Of a stretch of 31,012 nt of DNA, positions 22,162 through 31,012 are shown piece after piece; the first letter of the stretch is position 1, and each line of letters starts with the position of its first letter. Source of the stretch: Conidiobolus incongruus B7586. Lineage: Eukaryota > Entomophthoromycota > Entomophthoromycetes > Entomophthorales > Conidiobolaceae. The stretch lies in assembly GCA_000697335.1 (NCBI GenBank), contig JNEM01009701.1:1-31012 (forward strand). The letters are read 5' to 3'. The notes under the pieces were generated by a model. That model was not told the DNA's origin. It worked only from the letters and a program-made list of their open reading frames with translations, and searched no databases. The translations under genes were made by a program, and so were the position numbers.

Positions 22162-24071
22162 ATGTACTTAATTTTAGGAATAGCAGCAATCGCATACTTT
22201 TCTTTTAAATGGTATAATTTTTATAAGGTGCCTGAGGAGTGGAAGGATGTTCCTTCTCTCCCATCCTTTAAACGCCTTTTCAGAATGCTCACTCAACCTG
22301 TTTCTCTTGATATTGCCTTTGAGAAGTATACTCTTCCAGTTATTGAAAAATTAGGAATGGCAACAGTATGCTATAATTCACATACTATTTATTCATTATT
22401 AAATGTTATTGTTAGTTCTGTAGTATATTTAAAGGATACACCTTGTTCGTTACTGATCCAGAATGTTTGAAGCAGATTATGAAGAATCCTGGTATAAAAT
22501 TATACTAAAACAGTGAATCCAATATACTTAAAATCGATACTAGATATCTTTATCAAAGAACCCTTTGCTGAAGATAATGAAACTTTGTTTGAAGAGCATT
22601 TCGGCATTCATCAAGTTGTTACTGCTAACGGCGAGGTATTGTAAAATATTTTATGAATAATATTCAAGTTCATCAATTCAATTACAATAACAGGATTGGA
22701 AGCGTATGAGAAAAGTAATGAATCCGGTATTTAATCGTAGCTGGAATCCTGATCTCTTTGGTGAATGTTTTTCTCAAGTGATCGACGAATGGGATAAATT
22801 AGAAGGCAAAAACATTCTAATTCATGATCAAATTCAAAGGTAAATCACCTCTGAAATTATCTATAGTGTAATCCTGATATACTATAGAATGACTCTTGAT
22901 GTGATGGGTAAAGCTTTCTTTGATATTGATTTCCAGGTACATCTATCGATCCAAATATTTAAGCTTGTCTTTATTAATTCCAATGTAATATAGGCTGTTA
23001 AAAATCCAGATTCTGAATTATATCAATTATATCACTACATTACCAATGGATTATTTAAACATCCGTGGTATTTACTCTTCCCCATCCTTGATCATATCCC
23101 TTTTTTAAAGAGATACGAACTTCACGATAAAGTGGCACAATATAATCGCTTTGTTGAGAATTTGATTGAACAGAGAAAGATTGAAATTGCTAATGGCACT
23201 GCTAACAAAGACAATCTCTTGACTCAATTTATTGAATCTAATCAAGCTTCAGAATCTAAAGAAGCTATTTTGACTGATAGAGAATTGAGAGTAACTAACG
23301 ATTTTATTTTCACTATAATTTTATAATTAATATTTTATTAGGATAACTTGAAGATTTTCTTCGTTGCTGGTCATGATACCACTGCTAATACTATTTCTGC
23401 TACCATTTACTACTTGGCTAGACATCCTGTAAGCATTTATAAATCTCATCTAAATAATCTTAGTAAGTTAATATTTAATATTAGGATATTCAAGCTAAAC
23501 TTCGTGCTGAAGTATTGGGAATCATGGGAGAATCTGATCAAGTTCGAGTACCAAGCATTGATCAACTGAAGCAGATGGATTATCTTAACATGGTAATCAA
23601 AGAATCTATTCGATGTATGACAACTGCTGCTGTATTGGAAAGACGTTGCATCAAGCCATTCACATTTGCCAACGGTGTCCAAATGCCCGAAGGAAGAATG
23701 GTGTCCATTCACTTGTGGGGTTTATTCCACACCCCTAAATACTTCCCGGAGCCTAACAAATTCGACCCTGAGAGATTCAGAGATCCCAACTGTGAAGCTA
23801 ATAAAATTTGGATGCCTTTCTTAATTGGAAGCAGAACTTGTAAGTATTTTGCATTATTATCACACGAAGATTGAATATTAATTAATTTTTAGGTATTGGT
23901 ATGAGTTTCAGCTTAATGGAACAGAGAGTTGTGTTAGCCATGTTAGTTCAAGCTTATATCTTTCAAGTGACTAAAGACAATCCTGATTATGAAAAATTGA
24001 GATTAGTAACATTTGGCTTTCCCAGAGCCCGTGACTTCCATGTTGACTTAGTACGTAGAATTCCCAATTAA
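22162..24071 (+). CDS. Cytochrome P450 monooxygenase, array copy C (9 exons, 494 aa)
   Basis: Exons: 22162-22365, 22416-22491, 22544-22635, 22694-22839, 22888-22936, 22994-23290, 23342-23428, 23485-23839, 23893-24071 (TAA stop). Exon 2 begins after the AG at 22414-22415; a second AG 8 nt later would break the frame and the conserved 76-nt exon length. The protein has a hydrophobic N-terminal anchor, the hinge WKDVPSLP, WxxxR at 126-130, AGHDTT at 297-302, ExxR at 357-360, PERF at 412-415 and the heme loop FLIGSRTCIG at 429-438. All landmarks are intact and the substrate is unknown. From exon 7 to the stop it is about 98.5% identical to copy B, introns included, yet exons 1, 2 and 5 and most introns are well diverged, which indicates gene conversion. 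Confidence 0.94.
22597..22767 (+). repeat. Conversion tract 1, copy C side
   Basis: Partner of 19394-19564, including an identical 58-bp intron. Confidence 0.85.
23147..23238 (+). repeat. Conversion tract 2, copy C side
   Basis: Partner of 19944-20035. It encodes the FVENLIEQRKIEIANGTANK segment in both genes. Confidence 0.75.
23348..24065 (+). repeat. Conversion tract 3, copy C side
   Basis: Partner of 20146-20863. The introns inside it differ by one base each. Confidence 0.88.
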
Positions 24072-27000
24072 ATTATTCTTTAGGGAAGCACTTTGATCTG
24101 AAATTCATTAGTTCTCTCTCTTTCTATATATATATCGACCGTAATAATATTCATCCAGCATTTAACACTTTCTATTATCAATATATTATCTTCAATTTTT
24201 ATTATTATTTGAATATTTTTAATCAATTACCAAATTTTTATATTTCAAATTTAACAGCATCAATTTTGAGTTTCAGAACATTTAATTAAAAAATTATATA
24301 ATATTATACATCTTCATCATTAAAATATAAAATACCAAAATATAATCTTTTTAATACTTCTAATAATCAATGTATAAAAATTATACCATCAATTAAAATA
24401 AGTTTTTAAATACATGGTATCAACAAAATTTCACTTTTATAGTTATAATGATCACCAGATGTATTTATCAAAATTTGTTTAAGTACATATTTCAATGATT
24501 TATCATTCTATTTGTTATATCTGTACATTAATTATATGCAAAATTTAAAGTAAATAATTATAAAGAACATTTTCTTTTAAAAAAATTGTATTTGAGGAAT
24601 AACAATAATTGTAGTTATATTTCACCTTTGACTGAAATTTAATAATATGGTAATTCAAAAAAAATTTTAAAATTCATATTATTATACATCATATAATAAT
24701 TTAATTTTCCAATATTTTAAAAAAAATTGGATTATAATATTAAATATGATGATAGCTTGATTTAATAGAATTATTTTAACAAGTTCAATCAAAAAAAATG
24801 ATAAAGCTCAAAACAATCAATATTTTCAATGTATTAAAAATTATAGAAATTTTAGTTTTTATTTACTAAAATATATTGAAGAAATATTAATCATTTCTAA
24901 AAATTCATTGATTTCATCTTTAATATATATCTATACCTCTAATTTTTTGTATCTTTAAAATTTGAGTGGTTGATATGATTTTCAAAAATTCCTTAATTTT
25001 TAATATTATCTATATTTAATTGAGTGTTTAAAATACTGAATAAATAATTAATATGTCATCCAAATTGTGTCTTTGATATTTATTTCACTTCCACTTTTTA
25101 TATGAATCACTCTATAAAGGGTATTACCATTTTTTTTCAACTTGATCATATTCTAATCAATAATGGTTTTGATTAGAATTTTTATTATCGTAATCGGTCT
25201 CTTTTTATCTAAGATATAATAGTATCAAAAATTATTCTTATCAATGATATACAATTATACCTATTATATAAATATATTTGAATTATAATTTATATTTTGA
25301 TTATCAAATTGAAATATTCAATTGAACTAGCTTGAGAAATTTTTATGTTAGTGCTTTTCGAAGGACAACACTTACCTGAATTTCAAATTAACAAAATATT
25401 TTGACCTATCGTACCTTATATAATAATCACCTAACATCGATCTATTAAAAATTTATGTATATTCTAATTTTAACCTTTTACTATTTTAGTTATAAAAATA
25501 TCAGGTAAGTATTATAATAATTGAATAATGTTTCTGATAATTCCTATATTCAAAAATCTGAATATTAAAAGTATATTGATTAGTTAGATAAATAGATTAA
25601 CTTATTATAATATTGAAGAAATTACTTCATATACACAGTTTTCAAGGCAATTTTGGATAACTTGAGAGATAAATTCAAAGCGCAATGATGTAATACTTTA
25701 ATTTAATGTTTCATTTTATTATTAAAATTTAAAAATATAATTTATTAATATCAATCATAAATATACATTTCAACCTTTTTCATGGAGATGATCATGGTAA
25801 TATATGAGTCGTTCTTTCTTCAAAGAATATTGTCAATTTTGAACAGTAGTTAAGTTAGAGTGAATATTTTTTCTGACTCATTATGGTATTGGGTATCAAT
25901 GATTCCAAAGTATATTAATTATAGATGGCTTAATAATATTATTTATCAGTTTTATTTTGATACATTTATATAATATATATTACTACAAACAAAAACTATT
26001 TATTATCAAATTTGTTATATTTCATTAAATGCAGTTCAATGAATTATATATTTAAATGATAACATATTTCTGATTAATACTGATATTTTATTCTGATTAA
26101 TAATAAAATTTTCCAAATAATATATAATGGTACCATATTATAGAATGATGATTTTTATTAGCATTATCAAATATTTTGTATTAATGATATTAATTCAACA
26201 CAATATTTACTCAACTATTACCTTGAATAGAAATAATTAATCAATTAACACTAAATCAACCAAAAAGTATAGTGGTTTTAAAATTGACTAAATTTCAACT
26301 AAATGTGACCATTTTAATAAATTTGAATGTTGGAAAATATTTTTTTAGTTAATTTTATTGTCCAGGTTAATGGTTATAGGATGTATATACATGATATTCA
26401 AAATTGGGTATTTTGTAAATACAATTATATTAGCTTATAATACTTGAGACTATAACTTAATTTTATCGACTAAAATAATGCTTATCATCCAATTCTCATG
26501 AATTAGTTGATAATATACTTCAAGTAAATATAAAATTATCCAAATAGTCTCAATAATTTTAAATATATTTACCCATATTATACAGTATCGATTACTTACT
26601 ATTAGCAATTTAATATATAAGTGAAAATAATGATTATATCAATAAATTTACCCAGCCAATCAAAAAAAATTCATCAATACTAATTTCAAAAAGAAATATT
26701 CTTTTTCTGTTGACAAAGTCACCGTTATCGATGTTTGATACTGTTTATTATTAAATTTAAATATGGATATTTTACTTTAATGTTAATAAAAATGGTTCTT
26801 TTTTTTTAATTTTTAAAAATCTATATTTAAAACAATACCAATATTTTCACATAACTAAATATATCATTTCCATATTTAGTAATTATTAAATTATATATAA
26901 TGATAATTTGAATGAAAAAGATTACATCATAATATATTAATTAAATGACATAATAGAGATATAAAATGCAATAAATACATCATAAAGTACTTAATTTAAT

Positions 27001-27117
27001 TTATTTAATTCAGATAATATAAACTTTAGTCTTCAAAAAGTGTTAACTTCATATTGCTGTCATCATGATGTCATTCACTTTATTACCTTTAGTATTTAAG
27101 CCATTCGATAGTATCTA
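24072..27117. other. 3-kb AT-rich spacer
   Basis: No coding-like island, repeat family or RNA gene could be recognised. Toward the right end, candidate TATA-like stretches near 26960 (ATATAAAAT) and 27018 (TAATATAAAC), and the CRE-like octamer TGATGTCA (27066-27073), may belong to the next gene's promoter. Confidence 0.5.
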
Positions 27118-28542
27118 ATGTTTAGAAATAGACAATATTGTAAATATCTATCAGTATTCAAAATGATTCACTCTAATACTAATACTTTTGGTCACGATCA
27201 AAGCAACGATCGCAACCGCCATGGTAATAATCCTATTCGTACCCAAGGTGTCTCTTATAACCCTGCCGGCAACGTTGAAACCAACAATCCTACTTCCACT
27301 TACAATAGCTCAAATAACGCTACTTCTGATTATAACACCTTGTCCAATCAGACTTCTAATCTCAATTTAAATGAACCACCAGTGGCTTCTACCAATGCTG
27401 GCAGCAACGCTCACTTTAATACTACTTCAAATACCTCCAAAGTAGCCCCGGGTGTCACTCAGCCTCCTTTTACCAATGAATATCCAGGAGTTTTACCTAA
27501 AGGTCCTTCACAAACTCCTCTCGAAACAGCGACTACCAATGTTGGTCATGAAAATACCTCTGCTAAAGATGCAATTCATGGATCAAAGGTGGAACGGGTA
27601 CCTGGTCAAGCAGAGACACTTTCCGGTGAACACAATCACACCTATACTCATGATCATAAGGGTCACAGCCAAGGCCATTCAACTGTCCCCACTGGTCACA
27701 GTAATCCTGTAAATGATGAAATTTATGGATTGGAAGCGTGTAGAGTTCCTGTACACCAAGAGACAATTTCCGGTGATCATACCCATACCCATCTTCACGA
27801 TCAAAAGAATCATGGCAATCTTGGACACTCTAAGCAACATGGAATTTCTCAGCATGATAAGAATGTATATGACAACCCTAACACCACCTCTACAACTTCC
27901 AGTTATAAGCCTACAGTTCCTGGTGAAGGATTGAATAATTCTAATGCTACTAAAACTACTACAGGTAATCAAAATAAGCCTACTAACGTCACTCCTCTTG
28001 GAACCCTTGATAATACTCAGTCTGGATTAACTACCCACAAGCCCGAATCCCACTCAGCTGCTCCTGGAGCTGGAGTAGATGTTATTCCTCCCACTGGAAC
28101 CCATGACAATACCCACTCTGGGCCAACTACCCACCCCCACCAGACTACACCCAAACCAGCTGTTGCCGGCGCAGGAACAACTGGCTCTAATGTCACCGGT
28201 GCAGGATCTGCTTTAGGTACTCATGGCAACACTCATTCAAGAACAACCACTCACCACCACACTACTTCCAAACCAACTAATATCACCTCTGGCGGAACCC
28301 ATAACAACACTCAATCTGGATCCATTCCTCACCCTGGATTACATCCAACTCATGATCTCCACAATGCTGATATCAAGCCCAGCAAAGTCGGTGGCTACAT
28401 GGACAAGATGAAGGGAGCTATTGAACAAGGTATTGGCAAAACATTCAAGAACGAGGAAATGATGGAGAAGGGAACATTTGACAAGGCCGTAGGAGAGCAA
28501 AAGATTCACTTGGCCAATGTTGAGAAGCAGTCCAAGCATTAG
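27118..28542 (+). CDS. His/Thr/Asn-rich repeat protein with C-terminal CsbD-like domain
   Basis: Intronless; 474 aa from the first ATG, 459 from the second (27163). The second has A at -3 and starts the typical low-complexity region, so it may be the true start; the longer frame is listed. Residues about 16-150 are Asn/Thr/Ser-rich and probably disordered. Residues 152-188 and 201-238 are two copies of a His-rich unit (xRVPxxxETxSGxHxHTxxHD...GHS). About 295-410 carries four GTxxNTxSGxTTH-like repeats. Residues 428-474 (MDKMKGAIEQGIGKTFKNEE...) match the CsbD-like fold. Bacterial CsbD is a general-stress protein, and fungal relatives include Ustilago Hmp1, reported to bind mismatched and cruciform DNA. 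The His clusters could bind metal (inference). No signal peptide is seen when starting at the second ATG. Composition is far more GC-rich than the flanks, consistent with an active, well-expressed gene. Confidence 0.88.
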   Translation: MFRNRQYCKYLSVFKMIHSNTNTFGHDQSNDRNRHGNNPIRTQGVSYNPAGNVETNNPTSTYNSSNNATSDYNTLSNQTSNLNLNEPPVASTNAGSNAHFNTTSNTSKVAPGVTQPPFTNEYPGVLPKGPSQTPLETATTNVGHENTSAKDAIHGSKVERVPGQAETLSGEHNHTYTHDHKGHSQGHSTVPTGHSNPVNDEIYGLEACRVPVHQETISGDHTHTHLHDQKNHGNLGHSKQHGISQHDKNVYDNPNTTSTTSSYKPTVPGEGLNNSNATKTTTGNQNKPTNVTPLGTLDNTQSGLTTHKPESHSAAPGAGVDVIPPTGTHDNTHSGPTTHPHQTTPKPAVAGAGTTGSNVTGAGSALGTHGNTHSRTTTHHHTTSKPTNITSGGTHNNTQSGSIPHPGLHPTHDLHNADIKPSKVGGYMDKMKGAIEQGIGKTFKNEEMMEKGTFDKAVGEQKIHLANVEKQSKH

Positions 28543-28608
28543 TTTTTTATCCATCATTTATTCTTTTCGTTATTGTAATTAACCTGAGTATATAATTTAT
28601 ATTTGTTA

Positions 28609-28614
28609 AATAAA
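28609..28614 (+). terminator. Candidate polyadenylation signal of the CsbD-like gene
   Basis: AATAAA lies 67 nt after the stop. The spacing is plausible, but the hexamer is frequent in this AT-rich background. Confidence 0.3.
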
Positions 28615-29974
28615 TATATCAATTTTCTTTCGATTCAATATTTAATCTCTATTTCTAATTAAAAAAAATCATTTTCATATCGAATATCAATTGGAAACAA
28701 TAACTTTTAAGCCCTTATTATTCCACATTTAGCAAACATGTTGACTTGGAATTTTTAATAAAATAATTCTGGGTTAATATAAATATATAAATATCATTAA
28801 AGTACAATAAGTTATTTTTATCAATTAGTAATTAATTTTTTAATATAATATAAAATTCCAACATTCCAACAAATCAATTGTCACAATTTGGATTATTATA
28901 TTCTCTAAAATATAATTCAAATTATTGATTAAAAATATTAAAAAATTTTAATAATCAATTTTTTAAAAACCAATAGATCTAATCTCTTTATAGTTTTATT
29001 ATCATATATTTATTTACTTGGTTATAATAATGAATTGAAAAATTTTTCTATAGTTTTTCCAGTTCAAATTCAAAATATCATAAATTTAATTATATATTAT
29101 ATCAAATTACAATGAACAGTAACTCTAATGTTATTACCATTATATATCAAATATATATGTATATGAATTGATTTATTTTAGTCATAATTTGGAAATTAAT
29201 TCCAGATTATATGTAACCAACAATCTATATAATATTAATTAAATTATAATTATGTTTATATATAATTTTTTAAAAAAATAGATTATTAGAAAATAAATGT
29301 TTAACCAAAATATTTAAAATTATTGAATAAATTAAATTACAATAATTATTATATATTATTCAGTTATTCGTAACAATTGAGTATATGTATTGATTTTAAA
29401 TTTCAATAGATATATAATTGTTTATATTGATATGTATTATAAGTTGATTCCTGTAATTGTAGGTTATAACATTTAAAAATTTCTAAAGTAAACGTTTTCA
29501 AGTATACTTATTGAGTCTATTTAAATACAAAAATAATTATTTAAATATATACTACTTTTTTCTCAAATATTTATTTTTCATATAAAAATATTTCATTATT
29601 ATTTACAAATTTGAAATCGCAACACTATCTATTAATATTATATTTATTTAACTTTATTGGTGATATATTTTTTCTGAATATTAAATTATTGTATGCAAAG
29701 GATTTATTAAAGTATTATAATTGGATATTACTTTATATCAATTTACTATTAGTTGATATATCGTACTTTATTAATAGTGAATTCATATTATAAATATCAA
29801 CTGAAAATTCTTTCAACGATCTACAAACATGATAATCTAACTTAATTTTTAACCATTAATCAAATCCCATAAACAATCCCAATCAACCTAATATATTTAG
29901 CTCAAGTTTATTGGACTTCGAAATATTATATTATCTTTTTTAAAATATAAAATTATTATTATTATTAAAGTATC
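28615..29974. other. AT-rich spacer before the BAR gene
   Basis: About 1.4 kb with no credible gene. A 60-codon frame at 29611-29793 is AT-driven (Ile/Leu/Phe/Tyr/Asn only) and is not credited. No clear TATA motif stands out among the many AT runs upstream of 29975. Confidence 0.5.
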
Positions 29975-31012
29975 ATGAGTTGGTAATTATTAATAAACAT
30001 TTTATAATTTTAACTATTTATATTAATATAATTATTATTTTGTTAAGGTCGGGATTTGTTAAAACTGTCAACAGAGCTGGTACTACGGTAATTTATTAAT
30101 TATTGTTTTAGTTATTTTTTTTATTAATTTATATATTTTTAGCTTATGCAAAAGGCCGGTGCTATTGAAAAAACTGTAATTTGAATTTTGTTTAATAATA
30201 TATATATATACAATATTGAAATATATTTTAACATTAAATATTATTAGGTTGATAAAGAATTTGATGAAGAAGAAATTAGATTTAAAAAGTAACAATATTT
30301 AATATTTAACTCATAGTAATAAATATTAATTGTTATTTTTAAAAAAACTTAGTTTAGAATCTAAAATGGAACGTATTCACAATGAAACTAGAGGTTATTT
30401 AGAAGCTTTGACAGGTATATAAAATTGTAATATAATTTATTTATTTTAATAATTTTATTTTAATTTTAGCTTTAAGTACTGCTCAACTTCGTACAGCTGA
30501 AATTTTAAGTCAATTTGCAGGTCCTGAATCAGAATTAACTCCAGTTGCCAGTCGTTATGTTGAAATTTGTACCGAAATTAAAGATGAAGTGCATTCCGAA
30601 ACTGTAACAATCTTTTATTATTTATTAATTTATATTTACTAATAATTTTTTAATAGCAAGATACTATTAAAGAAACTATTTTAGAACCTGTAGGTAGAGT
30701 TGTAGCTTGCTTCCCTGATATTAACGATGCCATCAAACGTCGTCACAAAAAGGTACTGGATTACGATGCTGCGCGCTCCAAAGCTGCGAAAATGGCTAGT
30801 AAGCCCAATGCTGATCCAATTCTTCAACAAAAGGCCGAAGCTTTGGCTCAAGAAACTAAGGATATTTATGAGAGTCTAAATCGTCAATTGGTCACAGAAA
30901 TTCCAAAGTTAATTGAATCCAGAGTGCAGTTGTTAGATCCCTGCTTTGAAGCACTTGTTAAAACTCAAATCCAATTCAGTGAAAGGTCATATAATAAGCT
31001 ATACTCACTTCA
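29975..31012 (+). CDS. hob3: BAR-domain protein Hob3/Rvs161 family, 5' part (runs off window)
   Basis: Exons: 29975-29982, 30048-30087, 30143-30175, 30248-30288, 30353-30414, 30470-30603, 30657-beyond 31012; six introns of 53-72 nt, all GT...AG. Spliced, this gives 224 residues starting MSWSGFVKTVNRAGTT, the signature opening of fungal Hob3/Rvs161. The family is about 265 aa, so roughly 40 residues lie beyond the edge. It is an N-BAR protein: an amphipathic start, then long charged helices (for example KTVDKEFDEEEIRFKN and the exon-7 helices) that dimerise into a curved membrane-binding module. Known relatives work in endocytosis, actin-patch function and Cdc42-linked cytokinesis, usually with an Rvs167/Hob1 partner. 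The ATG is chosen because its 8-nt exon is the only way to supply the conserved MSW start in phase. No defect is seen. Confidence 0.93.

Noticed and set aside
15892-24071. A secondary-metabolite gene cluster
   Set aside because: Only P450 paralogues are present. No synthase, cyclase, transferase, transporter or regulator lies beside them in the window.
27563-28557. Several frames antisense to, or shifted within, the CsbD-like gene
   Set aside because: They are shadows of a repetitive, codon-biased coding region. None has a domain or its own start context.
29611-29793. 60-codon plus-strand frame
   Set aside because: Only residues coded by AT-rich codons, with no recognisable domain; expected by chance in this composition.
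30083-30295. 70-codon minus-strand frame
   Set aside because: Lies antisense across introns and exons of the hob3-like gene and has AT-driven composition.
1-31012. CRISPR arrays, tRNAs, rRNA or riboswitches
   Set aside because: No regularly spaced repeats, cloverleaf-type GC stems or rRNA-like conserved blocks were found by reading both strands. A covariance-model scan was not possible.

Overview
The window is very AT-rich eukaryotic DNA with spliceosomal genes whose introns are about 49-72 nt (GT...AG). The gene content points to a fungus: a Hob3/Rvs161-type BAR protein beginning MSWSGF, a C-terminal CsbD-like domain on a low-complexity His/Thr/Asn protein, and ER-type P450s. The base composition and P450 style fit a zygomycete-grade lineage (Glomeromycotina or Entomophthoromycotina would be candidates). 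That placement is inference, not something the sequence proves.

Region 1 (242-11643) is a giant inverted repeat. It consists of two fossil Ty3/gypsy LTR retrotransposons of the chromodomain (chromovirus) type, about 5.7 kb each, lying tail to tail with their 3' LTRs fused near 5950. Both are heavily decayed. The differences between the arms are mostly C/T and G/A transitions, many in CA/TG-versus-TA context, which resembles repeat-induced point mutation.

Region 2 (11644-15891) is AT-rich spacer. Within it, about 14.17-14.74 kb, is a small island of higher GC holding two decayed coding fragments: one vaguely choline-transporter-like, one vaguely F-box-like.

Region 3 (15892-24071) is a tandem array of three intact, same-strand cytochrome P450 genes (492, 494 and 494 aa). 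Each has nine exons with identical lengths for exons 1-8. Each has an N-terminal membrane anchor, C-helix WxxxR, AGHDTT I-helix, ExxR, PERF and the FLIGxRTCIG heme loop, and each has a TATA box 46-72 bp before its ATG. The second and third copies are mosaics: three blocks are identical or nearly identical, including whole introns, while intervening exons and introns are diverged. This is the mark of gene conversion. Inside the largest block sits a 20-bp island of concentrated differences.

Region 4 (24072-31012) holds a 3-kb spacer, an intronless gene for a His/Thr/Asn-rich protein with internal repeats and a terminal CsbD-like domain, a 1.4-kb spacer, and the first seven exons of a BAR-domain gene that runs off the right edge. 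No RNA genes, CRISPR arrays or bacterial-style operons were seen. The P450s have no recognisable partner enzymes in the window, so their substrate is not predictable here.
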